64,000 nt of DNA from Punica granatum (Eukaryota; Streptophyta; Magnoliopsida; Myrtales; Lythraceae). The stretch lies in NCBI RefSeq assembly GCF_007655135.1, contig NC_045130.1, forward strand, positions 11,594,001 to 11,658,000. The letters are read 5' to 3'. The number at the start of each line of letters is the position of its first letter. Position 1 is the stretch's first letter. The notes below the pieces were generated by a model. That model was not told where the DNA came from. It saw nothing but the letters and a program-made list of their open reading frames with translations, and searched no databases. The position numbers were made by a program, and so were the translations under genes. Below are positions 1 to 16,600 of this stretch, piece by piece.

Positions 1-435
1 TCGAAAACCGATGCAGAAATTCACAAAAAGTGGACAATGCATTTCAGCTACCGAACAGAAACCTCACCAATTTCAGTGACTTCCTTGCAGCTTATTCCTC
101 CACCCAGGATGTTATCGAGGTCAGCGGAAGATGTGGTGATTCTGGTGAACAGTTCCTCCTCGTGGAGCATCTCCCATGCCGTTTGGGCGCCTGCAAGAGG
201 GGGGCCGCCATTAATATGAGTGCTCAAAAATCATAAGTTACTCCCCGGTCTAACTCAATTGGTATGAAATTTGCGGGTACCGTTGATAGCAGGGCTTCGA
301 CTGGGGCTGCCCCCACGGGAGGCGTGCTTGATGATTACAAGGGCTTCGGTCTCTGTTATACTCAAATCTGTCCAGAAACGGGAAGAATGTGTAAACGCTG
401 CAGAAAGAATCGGAAAGGCAAACCCAGAACAAAGT

Positions 436-478
<43 letters not shown>

Positions 479-588
479 CGAGAGAGGAGAGAGGGAGAGA
501 GGGAAGAAAGGGAAGAGAGAGAGGTGTAGCCGGCTGAGATAAGCTTCCCCTTCTGCGTCGCCGATATCGGCAGCCTCCCCACTTCCAT
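1..588 (-). CDS. RAD51C: RAD51C, DNA repair RecA-family paralog, 5' part (first three exons)
   Basis: RAD51C is a RAD51 paralog that works in homologous recombination and meiotic double-strand break repair in the nucleus. Three exons can be read on the minus strand: 588-477, 367-281 and 190-68, joined in frame by GT/AG introns (112, 87 and 123 bp, 107 codons). Exon 1 starts [10 protein letters not shown], a typical plant RAD51C start. Exon 2 has the helical [10 protein letters not shown] segment. Exon 3 has [10 protein letters not shown] followed by LDNILGGGI and EVTEIG, just before the Walker A motif, which lies beyond the left edge. The ATPase core is therefore not seen. An upstream in-frame ATG at 684 would add 32 residues; I prefer 588 by similarity to the family. 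Exon 1 ends directly in a CT tract, so the intron 1 donor belongs to a microsatellite. Identity is secure; the gene is cut only by the window edge. Confidence 0.93.
437..475. repeat. (GA)n microsatellite at the RAD51C intron 1 donor
   Basis: About 19 uninterrupted GA units. On the coding strand this is (TC)n, starting one base inside the donor GT of RAD51C intron 1, so the tract begins at the splice site. Confidence 0.95.
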
Positions 589-689
589 GACTTGTCTACT
601 ACTCCGGCGTGGTGTCCTTCCGGCGAAGAGGAAGTGGACGGAGGCGAAAGAGACGACGTCCTGCTGTTCGGAAAAGAGTTCCACTTACC

Positions 690-693
<4 letters not shown>

Positions 694-720
<27 letters not shown>
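694..720. repeat. (CT)n microsatellite upstream of RAD51C
   Basis: About 13 CT units some 100 bp upstream of the RAD51C start codon; on the gene's strand it is a (GA)n tract, in the leader or core promoter. With the tract at 437-475 it brackets exon 1. Confidence 0.9.
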
Positions 721-725
<5 letters not shown>

Positions 726-2092
726 TCTAAAAATTTAAAAGGAAAAAAATAGCGCCATGTTCCACTTACGGTCCTGATTTGACATCGAGACAAATAGCGC
801 CATATGTTTTTTCCACGGACATATAATACTGTGTAGTTTACACCGTCAGACGTAAAGAGTAATGCCGTTAATTTTTTCGTCAAAAACTTTATTTTTTAAA
901 ATAATATATTTTTAAATTTTAAAATTACCCTTGTGAGACCAAAATGGTCTTATATATTATTATAAGGAGTAAAACACAAGGTAATATATGTCACCACAAA
1001 AATCACATTGTGCATTTTGTCCTAACCTCAAATTACGAGAGGATTTTTGTACTTTTTTGAATTTAAAAATGACCCAGCTTTTCTAGATTTTGTAAAATTT
1101 TCCACCCAACTATCTCTTCCCTCTTTCTGCGACCCTCACTCTCTCTTGCTCGTCTCTCCTCCTCCTCTCTCGATCATTGGAGTTCCCATTGACAACCCGG
1201 TTATTATATATGTGATGGTGGTGTGTTTGATCGACACGATCACTAGTCGAGGATAACCTGCAGATGTTCTCGATCGAATAGCCACTGAAACTCGTGGCCC
1301 CTGAGCCTTAAGCTATTATTGAAATTCATTCGAGTTTAGTTTTGACAATTAGTTGCTCGATAACGGTTTGGTTTGACTGTTCCCATCGACAAGAAAAATT
1401 TTTTGGCCAATTCTTTCAATCGGCACTTCTATTGGGGGATCTGCAACCTACTGATATAGAGCCAGCAGTGCTTGAGAGTCGCTCAACTTGCTCTCGGCAT
1501 TAGCTAGACGGGTTGGATGTGCCTCCACCTGAGTCCAGCTCTTCAACCGGAACAAACCTCAAGCAACCTGTAAGAAATCAAACCGAACCTATAGACATTT
1601 CCATCTTCAACAGTATCAAAAATCTGCTTTTGTTTCAATATGAAGACTCGGAATGATTTTCTGCAACCATGTTGAGGAAATACCGCAATATGAGATACCC
1701 TGATACCAACTTTTCATCGTCTTTTATCTCTGTAACATTGAACAAATCAACCCGGATCATACATAAAATGAAGTGGACTGACACGATCATCTCGGCATGG
1801 TCAGTCCAAAACATGTGCATTTTTTGTGTTTTCACCAAAAAAACTACATAATGCATACAACCAAGAACCAGTCATCAAATATACATTGTAAACCTCGGTA
1901 CAACTGATTGTGTTCCACCAGTTTTGAAAGGAGGTTGTAATTAATTGTCTGCCGCGCTTCGCTCTCTGAATGAGTTCCCATCCATTCCCGATGAACAAAC
2001 GATCACAACATGCGCAGATTGAACCCACCATGGCATATAACTATTAGCAGAGCACTGACAAGTGAATAGTATTGGAAGAAGATGACGAACTT
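721..2092. other. Spacer between RAD51C and GCP1, no gene seen
   Basis: AT-rich sequence containing the RAD51C promoter side and the 3' flank of the tRNA threonylcarbamoyltransferase gene. Only short open frames without recognisable domains are present. The two genes run in tandem on the minus strand. Confidence 0.6.
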
Positions 2093-7158
<5,066 letters not shown>

Positions 7159-7324
7159 TGAAGCGATAAAGAAGCGAGCTTGAGAATTCGGGAACTACAG
7201 CGAACGAGAAATAATATAACAGAGGACGGTCGCCCCAGAGAATATGATAATTCTGAATTCGTCCCGGGTATTTTTGTATTTTAACCAGTCATCCCTGAAA
7301 ATATTTTCATTGGAAAATGATGAC

Positions 7325-7515
7325 TCTTTTTTTTCGATGTGAACCCTAATATTCAGAAGGCTCAATTGAGTTTGGACTAATCTATTTGAGCTGGATAGAC
7401 CCGCTAATAGGTAAAACTCTCCCATCGTGAATTTTATGCATTTACAATTACTCGAACTTGAGACTTTGCTTAAATATAATAAGTATCGAACCGCTTGAAT
7501 CAATTCACATTAGTG
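7325..7515 (-). mobile_element. tRNA-derived SINE, copy 1
   Basis: On the minus strand the unit starts near 7515 with a degenerate box A (TTGATTCAAGCGG), then a box B-like AGTTCGAGT about 45 bases on, a roughly 110-bp body and a short A tail (7334-7327). It aligns along its length with the copies at 10163-10340, 29477-29656 and 52625-52800. No target duplication is clear. Confidence 0.7.
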
Positions 7516-7953
7516 AAAAACTATGATTTTAACCCTGTGTTTGGATTGAGGTAAAGAGGTTTTTATATGAGAATTTTTGAAAATTTCATGCAATTTTTTT
7601 TTTTTACCTTAGCTACATTTCACTCATAGTCATATCCAAACAAAGTATAACGTATTCACCGAAAAAACAATGCATAACTTAACAAGCAAGAGAATGACAC
7701 ACTTGATCGGAATTGAGCTAAAGTAGAAGGAAAACTTGCACTGCGCCATTATGGACTCAAAGCTGGCCTGTCGAGCTTGGTTCACTCAATTCATTTCCTT
7801 TCTATAACATCGGATTATTTTTCATTTATTATGACGATTCAAAATTTACCTTCTTTCTAATTTGTGGCATCTGATGTGGTGGTTTGATTTTTGTCATTCA
7901 ACTTATTTAATGGATTTCTGCTTGATTTATAGGTTTAACTTCTTTGTGGTTTA

Positions 7954-8150
7954 GGCCCCGTTTGAATTGTTAAACTGATTTTAGAATCATGATTTTGATT
8001 TTAACTCAACACACTACACAACAAAAATACACGTTTTCCAAGTCAAATCCATAATACTATCTCATTTGTCTTTTTCCACAATCAAAATCAAAATCAAAAT
8101 TAAAATTAAAATCATGATTCTAAAATCACATTAACAATTCAAACGCAGCA
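7954..8150. mobile_element. MITE family I, copy 1 (PIF/Harbinger-like, TTA target duplication)
   Basis: A 197-bp element flanked by TTA on both sides (7951-7953 and 8151-8153). The ends are inverted repeats sharing GTTTGAATTGTTAA and then GATTTTAGAATCATGATTTT. The interior has the conserved block AACTCAACACACTACACAAC and a run of AATCAA/AATTAA units. TTA duplication and terminal inverted repeats without a transposase fit a PIF/Harbinger-type MITE. Related copies are at 9931-10160 and about 36986-37164. Confidence 0.82.
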
Positions 8151-8894
8151 TTAAAATTTTGTTGAAGTTTTGAATTTGCTGTTTTATTTTTAAGGAGGGA
8201 TAAACTTCCATCGGGATGCTCCTTAAAAGGAGCAAAGTGCACAGTCCAATCGAAGAGCACCACATCACTGTCCGTCAAGAAACTTGTTGAACAAGGAATT
8301 TGTTTTTTTAAACATAACTAAATACTAATAATTCATCCAAAAAAAAACTTACTAAATAATAACAAACTCATTATTTTTTTTAATAAAAAGATGCATTGTT
8401 TTGTAAGAATATTGTTAATTTAAATACAACAAGATCCTTATTAAATAATAAAGTTTCATGTAAAATAACAATAATATTGCTTTTTTGCAACATTGTTAAA
8501 AGTACATTTTTAAGGATGCTTCTGACCCTAGATGCTCTTTTCTAAGGATTGATATGCATAATCACTTTTCACTTTGTTGTTTGATTGGGAGGTTTATCCC
8601 GCTAAGAGATAAACTTCAATGAGGATGCTCCTTAAAAGGTGCAAATTGTTCAGGTCAATCAGATAATGCCACGTCATCATGTATCAAATTATTGTTGTTA
8701 AATAATAGAAGTTTTATTATTTGACTAGAGTGTTATTATTTTTGAATTTAACGAGATACTTATTAAATAATGAGAAATTCACTTTTTTTTTTATAATGAG
8801 GGTGTATGAGTTTTACCCGACTAATAAGGTGATGCATTATTTTGGAAACTCATTAATTTGAATAGAAGAGGAGTCTTGCTAAATTGCAAGTTTT

Positions 8895-9210
8895 CTTATA
8901 AAACAAAACCAAATTTAACTTAAATTAATTTCATTTTTCCCTCAATTCAACAACATAATTATTACTTTTTATATTTTCTTCAAATTCTCTCTTTTACTTT
9001 TCCTTATATATTATTACAATTAATTTTTTAATATTAAATTCTTTCAACTATTCAACGTTTTTTCTCAATTCAATTCAACAACATAATAATTATTTTTTTA
9101 TTTCTTCTTTAAATTCTCTTACATACTTTTTTCAACTACTTTTGTTTTCATCTTTTCAAATAAAACTAAATCAAATTAAATTAAACTTAACCTCGTTACC
9201 AAACACAATA
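8895..9210 (-). mobile_element. MITE family II, copy 1 (reversed, degenerate)
   Basis: Begins with an AAAACCAAA end and closes with ACCAAACAC. The interior twice contains TTCAATTCAACAACATAAT followed by TTATTACTTTTT-like sequence, the reverse of the GTTGTTGAATT units in the other copies (28450-28640, 48678-48998, 58631-58943, 61215-61440). The limits are approximate. Confidence 0.6.
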
Positions 9211-9324
9211 TAAGAACCCTGTTATTTTTTTGAAACATCCTTAAATGTGTAGTTTTAAGGAGCCTCCTAACAGTAGGCACACCTAACTTAAAAGGGAAGA
9301 AAACTTATTTCATTCATAAAAGAA

Positions 9325-9720
9325 ATGCAGTTTTGATCCTTAACCATTAACATTTTAGTCTTAAATTTTTATTTTTTTATTATTCTCATCCTCACTATTT
9401 CACGTATTTGCACTTTAGGAAGGTTACTTTTACCATTAAAAAACTAGTTTTCCATCAATTAAATATTTTTAGTAATAAGTATATATAAAATATATTCGAA
9501 ATATAAAAAAGAAAAGATAGAAAACAGTGGACTGGGCTAGAGGGAAGGAGGGAAGAAAAGAGGGGGACGATGGAGGTCAGGCCAGCATTGCCTCCGGCAA
9601 GTACACTGATGGTCCCCCAAGTCCCTTGGGGCAATAAGGCCACTAAAATCCTTGGTAGGATTGCCATCTGCTTTGAATGGCTTTAGAGACCTCATCACGA
9701 TGGTGGTCTCGCAATGATTG
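9325..9720. repeat. Unclassified dispersed repeat, copy 1
   Basis: Shares a stretch with 39195-39560: a block reading roughly 'tttttgaccctt..cattttagtcttaa', then CATTCTCATCCTCA, a cttt/actttagtcc block, an AT-rich part and a GC-rich tail on cctcgcc/cttgcc themes. The two copies are diverged. No coding domain is visible, so the class is open. Confidence 0.5.
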
Positions 9721-9930
9721 GGCTGACCGATCTCTTATGTCTTCCCTTTCTCTTAGCAAGAAGAGAGAGTAGGACACAGTGGAGGCTCATCACTAGTAAC
9801 CCCGTGAGGTCACTAATGAACTCGTTAGGGCCGATGGGGTGGGCATTCGACCACCCTTCTTCTCCCTCTCCTTTTCTTTTTAGGGATAAATTTTTTTTGC
9901 CACAAACAACATAATTTCAAGATTCATATG

Positions 9931-10160
9931 GTGCGTTTGGATTCAGAATTAAAATAATTTTGATTTTGATTATAGAAAAGGACAAATGAGATGCGATTAT
10001 AAATTTGACTTGGGAAACGTGTGTTTTTATTGTGTAGCGTGTTGAGTTAAAATTAAAGTTAAAATTTTTGACTTGGGAAATGCGTATTTTTGTTGTGTAG
10101 TGTGTTGAGTTAAAGTTAAAATTAAAATTAAAATGAGGTGTTTGGAATTCCAAACAGGGC
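9931..10160. mobile_element. MITE family I, copy 2, with an internal duplication
   Basis: Ends are GTGCGTTTGG and CCAAACAGGGC. The element is reversed relative to copy 1. The block GACTTGGGAAA...TTGTGTAGYGTGTTGAGTTAAA occurs twice in direct repeat (about 10009-10060 and 10069-10120), so the interior was duplicated after or during amplification. No clean target duplication is seen. Confidence 0.72.
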
Positions 10161-10162
10161 AA

Positions 10163-10340
10163 TAATTTTTCATTGTAAACTTTAGTATTCGACAGTTTAA
10201 AAGACCTCAACTAATTCAGTCGAACCACTAAGGGTGAAGCTCTCCCAGCTAAATTTTCTCCATTCACAATATTCGAACTCGAGATGTTACTTAAGGGAAA
10301 CAAGCGCTGAACTACTTGAACTAACTCATATTGGTTAAAA
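10163..10340 (-). mobile_element. tRNA-derived SINE, copy 2, abutting a MITE
   Basis: Minus-strand head near 10340 reads GAGTTAGTTCAAGTAGTTCAG (box A-like), then CTCGAGTTCGAATATT (box B-like), a body shared with the other copies and a short A tail touching the MITE end at 10160. Confidence 0.68.
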
Positions 10341-10691
10341 GATGTCCCTTAAATTTGTAAAATCTTCCGATTTTTGAAGATATAAACAGAAAATGAGTCA
10401 AAGTTATTATTACTGTTACTACCACTACCACTATTATTATTTTATTATATTTTTTAGAAAATTTCTTTAATTAATGATGGGATTTTTGGGGGGTTTAACT
10501 TTGCTTTGCCTATCTATCGCCACGACAAACATGGATGGACAATGAAAAAGAGTAATCTGTTCTCCATTTGTGGTCTGGTGTCGGGCGGGGCCACCTGAAC
10601 TGAACTGTCCTGTCCTGGTGAACTGCCAACGCCATACAAATACGATACAGAGTTCGGACAAGCAAGCTGTGAGCCAGCCAGCCGGCCAGTT

Positions 10692-13600
10692 ATGCTCTCA
10701 TGCCAAATTTCCCCCGCGCTACCGTCAGCCGGCTCTCCCCGCTCTCCGACGTTGTTCTCTACCCATCATCATCGTCGTCGTCGTCGTCGTCGTCCTTCTC
10801 TAAGTAACGCGTTCAAATCCGAGATGCACCTGCCCTTCCGACCATTTCAAGCGGATTTCAAGGCGAGAATCGCTTGTGGTAATGATGAGGAAGAAGACGA
10901 AGATGAAGATGATGTAGCCGGGCAACCAAAGCGATTCATTCAAATCCCCAGACAGAAATACATCCCCGTCTCAAAGTCAGAGCTTTTGGATGCCATTGCC
11001 ATGTCCATGTTCGACACTCCAGAAGACGCCCGCCAGTTCCTCGACGTCTCATCGTAAGTCGCCGTCTCTTCCTTTCGGTTACCAGTTTGAATTGTTTGCT
11101 AGGCTTCAACGGCTTGTGCTCCCTCCCTTCAGCTGTCTCGATTCTGTGCTTCACGCGGAGCAAAAGGGTATCCTGGAAGAAATGCGGGCCGATTATTCTT
11201 TCTTTACTGCTTTTGCTACGAGGAAGGATGGAGATGCATACGAAGATGATACCCTTTGCAGGTTTCTTGCTAAACGTCGTATTGATTTTTGCGTTCATTT
11301 TAATAGCCTTAATAAATTATACTCAGCCAATGTTAGTATCCAATGCTGTCATTTTAGTTCTACGGTTTAGGAAAATCTGACTTTACCGCGCCCCGTTGTT
11401 CTTAGAGTTGCTATTGCTACTCGTTTCCAGCGGGCTTTGATGGGACTCCTTAAGGATGCTCAGTTTGAGGAGCTATCGACTAAGGATTTGATGTTGGTCT
11501 CTGCATTGAATACCGACTACCTTCTTACTCTGCCTATATCCGTGGACTGGAAGAAAGCCTCTCAGTCCAATGCAATAATTTTCAGGTAATTCAATATGCT
11601 TGCAGCTCTACAATGAATGGCTTCCGTTTCAGGCCAACACTCTAGGGCTGATTAATGTGTAACAGTTGAGTGAGTTGAAGTCGAACAAATTTTGTGGTAG
11701 ATTTCACTATTTGCCTGGTTCACATTTATGCTACAAATGTTGTGACAGTGAAGTTGGCCATTTCGATGTTCTGCTCAAAAGAATTCTTTATGTCGCATCT
11801 AACTCCTGACAATGATTCTGCACATGTTTTATGGTTAATCAAGTCTGTTTGCAAGTATGCATATAGTTTTCTTGCAAATATTTTAGTTCAATAGCATCTT
11901 ATGTCTGTGGTAAAGCTTTGAAGGCTGGAAAAATCTCATTCACTTTGCTTTAAAACTGAAATTGCTGCGGAGAACTTTTTCTAAAAGTTACTATGGGGTT
12001 GGCAATCTTTTTCCATTTCTATACAGTATGATCCGCTGAAGATCTTTGCCACATTTGTGATTATTGGCTGTTCTTGTTTTCCATTAGCATCCTAGGGAGC
12101 TCTGGCTCTACTATTTATTCCTTGCTTTCCCTGATTAACTGTATTCCCCAGTTACATAGTCAATCAAGTGTGGTGCGTCCTATTGGCTCATCCCCCCCCC
12201 CCGGCTTTCAATGCTATGAAACTGGCTGGGGAAGGTCATAAAAAGGTCTATGTGATGTCTCATCTGCAACCCCGTGTCATATGAACTTGCTTGAACTTCA
12301 CCATGTTAATATTATTTTATTTTGAGCATAAGACAATATGTTTTGCGAACAGTAATTTAGTTATCATTTATCAAATGTGATCACGTTGCACCTTATATCT
12401 TTCAGGCGGGGATACACAACCGAAAAGCAGAAGGGCTTACTACTAGCTGAAAAGCTGGATTACATACAGTCCAGACTTCTTCAGAGAATTATCTTTGTCA
12501 TATCAAAACCACTAGCAAAAGTTGCCTCTTGGATGTTTGAGGTTGCTTTCTTTTCCTTCAATATATATCTTTTTTGGGACAATGTACTTTGCTTTAGACT
12601 GACCAACCTGGTCCATAAGCCCTGCACAAGTGCATTAATCTAGGTAAGCCATGTGCCAAACACCCTTGCTGGTGCCGTCACCAAGCGCAACCTAGACAAA
12701 TGGGGGTTCAAATGTATAGTATTGGGGACTTATGACATGAGATGTACGGAAAATTCAATTACTACACTCACCCTTTGGGGTTTGTTAGGTTAAACATTAA
12801 GCACGTGGCTGGTTAGAAATGCTTCTTTGTTATTTCATGTTTCACATGTGAGTATAATTGGTTATCATTTTTAAGTCCTTTCACAAGTTTGAACTTTACC
12901 ATTTCTCGATCTAAATAATGACTTTAAAATGGAATTTCTTTTCAGTTCATAAGACAGATAAGAAGGAAAAATTTATCAATCGAAAAACTAATGGATTTTA
13001 AAACTTAAGGATGTGTGGTTTTCCATACAAATGCCAGGTTGCTTCATACTAACTCTTGGCTAGGTTTGGGGTTCACAATGCAACCTATCCTGTGCAAAGT
13101 TAAGGATTCTTACATCTGACAATTATTACTCATCTGAAATTTGTCTTTGTGGTTGCTTCATATAAGAAGCTTGACAGTTGTATGAGTATCAGTAGTGAGC
13201 TTCTAAGCAAATATCATGTATTGTATACAGATTATTTATTACATTAATTATTAATGAAATAAAGAGTCTCTAGCGTATAATTTACTGGCGAAAATGTATA
13301 AGCTTTAGCTCATAAGCCCGCTAATCATTAGATCATAAAATGGAGGGACATCGTTATTGTCAGTCTATTGACTTAATCCCAGGGTATTGAGAGAGATATG
13401 TCAATGCTCTCAGTGATATTTAATTTGCTTCACAAAAAGAAGGAAGTACTGATATTTGTTATATCCACAAGTCATTATTTATTCTGGCTTCTGACTTGTG
13501 ATTTTTGACCCTTTATATTTTCTCACCTGATGTTATTTATGTAACTTTTACTCGTTTCCCATTTGCTTGAAATAGACCATTGAAAGTAGTGATTCAACTC

Positions 13601-16600
13601 AACAAATCAAAGATTTGGCCAACAAAATGAAGCACCGGTTTTTGGATGTTTCGGATTTCCAAAGGTCATATATTCATGAGGACAAAAACTGGGGTGATAA
13701 GCTTCAAGTGGGATCAGAATCAGTTCAGGAGCTTCCAATCTGGGTCGCAGCACAAAGGGCAATAGCACATTACGAAGCTTTTCTTTCATCAAATGGGCCT
13801 CGTGGAAGGCTTTTGCGGAAATTCCTTACATGGACTGGACTAGCAGCCCCTGCACCTGAAACACAATTTGAGCTTGAGAATGATAACAATGCAACAGACC
13901 CTTACTTAAGGTTTGTTGGAAGTAATTTATCCATCTTCCTTTACTGTATCTTCTTACTCACTCGATTAATCTCAAATCTGTTTTCCTTGCTTTTTATCAT
14001 ACCTGCCCGGAATTTGATAGAAGTTTACTGTTGTCGTCAACCATGCATGAAGATTATAGCTGTATCACTGTCAACCATGATATACAAATATATTTGTTCA
14101 GAGTTAAGTGTGATTTCTCAAAACGTAGGAGAATATTAACATTTAATACAACGATTGGAAAGCCTATGTTTGCTGGAACCACAATTAGGGGGAGAGATTT
14201 GTTTCTTCTCAATTTATGCATCTAAATCCTTGTGATCTGAATGGCAGAACTGACTTGATTTTTGCTAATGGCTATAAATGTCTCTATTGTTAGACCCAAC
14301 CAAGAGTGACAATACAGAAAAGGATTTAGACATTCATATACAAACCTCCCATAAGGTTGAATAAATTCATTGGTTGAATGACCGTTTGTCTAAGAGACCA
14401 ATTGTTTAGAATTCTAGGTCCAAAGGAAAGTTTAGCATCCCTTTTCAATCAATCCTAATGGTGGACTGTAGATCTATCTACCAATTTGCAAAATGGTTGT
14501 TATAGATACATAACCCATGAAATTGACAGGACATTAGAGTAATTAAGTCCATTTGACTGCTATGGTAAAATAATTTATAATTGTTATTCCCCAGGCCAAT
14601 TCTTTTATCAAGGATATCACTAGGCGATATATGGAAGCCAGCGGCAGAGAGATGGTATGGAAATGATATTTGGGAAGCATTGAGAACCTCTGTTTCCATT
14701 CTATTCTCGCAATCTATCCTGCAGGTACTTCATCCCAAAGTAATGATTTTCTTTTCTTACTTGGTATTGTCTGTCATTGTGTAAACAAATATTAAGGATA
14801 TACAAATTATCTGCTGCAACCTAAGGTGTCTGGCTATGTAGAACTTCTCCTTTTCATGTAGCCAACTGCTTTGCTAGCTTTGCTCATTACTTATTCAAAT
14901 GTATCAGACTAAACTATTAGCTAGGCTAATAAACAATACTGAAAACACATAATAGACAGAAGATTTGCTATATTACCATTTTAAGCAACCATTATACTGA
15001 ATCTTAAACTGGTAAGAAGCATAAAAACCTATATCAAGCACAATCCAAGAAGTTATGGATTAGTTTAAATAAAAAGATCTACTAGGGGATGTATGGTCTT
15101 CCTTTGCATCAAAATAGACACAAAATAGCACAGACCTATTCTTTGACCAACAAGAACATGCTTGAGTAGATTACCTTGATCAAATACTTTAGCATAAGTA
15201 ATCTTGATAAGCTTATATAGCTTTTAATAATAAACAAATAGTGTTGTCAAACTCTACTCTATGTTTCAATCCAAACCATAGCTTGCTGTTTTCTTTAATT
15301 TTAACCCAGTATTGCAGTATATGTTCATACTGTTTCTTATTGCCCATCAGTTGTAATTTTGGGGTAATATAAAATAAATGGCGTTTCTCATTAGTTTCTT
15401 TCTGGTGTCTATTGTGTTAGGAAGCAGCGTTCCAGGAATTGATGTTGCTTTATATTAAAGAAATGAATGAAAAGGATGTCAGTGCTGAATCTGGGGTTGG
15501 ATTGCAATTAAAAATCTACAAGTCAATCCCCATACCGGATTTGCCTGTAATTGCCTCCACCACTTAGCCTATTGTACTTGTTCATGGACTTCTTTACATT
15601 TCCTTTATCATATGTTTCAAATGTTGTCTTATGTAGGTCATTTTCCCTTACAAGAAGCTATATTTTCGCATTATAGACTCGGTATGTCAAGGATCATTTT
15701 TCATCTAGTTTGACTCATGCCATGATGAAGTTGGGTTAGATTCTCTGTTGGATCTCTTTTGATATTTATGGTCATTTTTTACGTTAAGGTAATTCTTCAA
15801 TCCAACCCTGTAGGATGAGAATTTATCTGCCATTGGAAGGTCTTTCGGAACTCTTGTTGCCAGCAGGATAATTTATATACACACACACACACACACACAC
15901 ATATTAAAATATAATGAATAACAAGTTCTAGTTATTTACTTATTAAAAAAATTCAAGTTCTAATAATTTAACCTCTGTTGAAATAATTCAGTTAGAAGGA
16001 ATAAATCTTGCAAAATAAAACAAAAGGAAAAAATATACAAAAAAAAGAAAAAGAAAAAAAAGAGACCAAGCTTAATAAATTTGCTATAAAAAAAATGATG
16101 CCTATACATTTATTTTAGATTCTAGCGCCCAGGTTATCGTTCTTTTAAAGAGAGGAAAACAATTTATTCGTTGAAGCACGTGCCACCTATTGTATGGTGC
16201 CAAGGTTTCTAAAATGACACCTCATTCTTTTTGTCGAATTGTGGAGGATTAAAAGCATGATACATTTTTATCTGCTTTTTTTTTTTATATAAAATTATTA
16301 TATTTAAATAAAGCCTTAGCAGGTGCAGGAGACATTTTTGAAAACAGAAAAAGAAATCCCAATAAACACACGTCTCTCAAGAAAGAGTCAAATCATGTCC
16401 AACAGCTATCGCTTAATTAGCTCTTCTAAACTTTGCTTGTAGGTTCGCTTGGATGTTGCCACATTGTTGGGACTTCTTGCCTACATCATAAACTACAAAT
16501 TCGAAGATATCCGGTCTTCTCCGTATGCCATCTTTTTTTTGCAGATAGATTTATCTGTTGCCAATTCAGAACCTTTGCTGTCACATCATCTTCCATTGCG

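Larger units (their letters stand above)
7516..10691. other. Divergent spacer between GCP1 and the DUF3754 gene, mostly transposon-derived
   Basis: No gene is recognisable. In order it holds a TTA-flanked MITE (7954-8150), AT-rich sequence with two diverged copies of a block reading GGATGCTCCTTAAAAGG (near 8213 and 8623), a reversed MITE of family II (about 8895-9210), an unclassified dispersed repeat (about 9325-9720), a second family I MITE (9931-10160) and a SINE (10163-10340) directly abutting it. Confidence 0.65.

Noticed and set aside
250..684. A 144-codon frame reading through RAD51C exon 1 into the CT repeat
   Set aside because: Read-through of the intron; splicing at 477/476 and 367 restores the RAD51C reading frame, while read-through gives poly Leu-Ser from the repeat.
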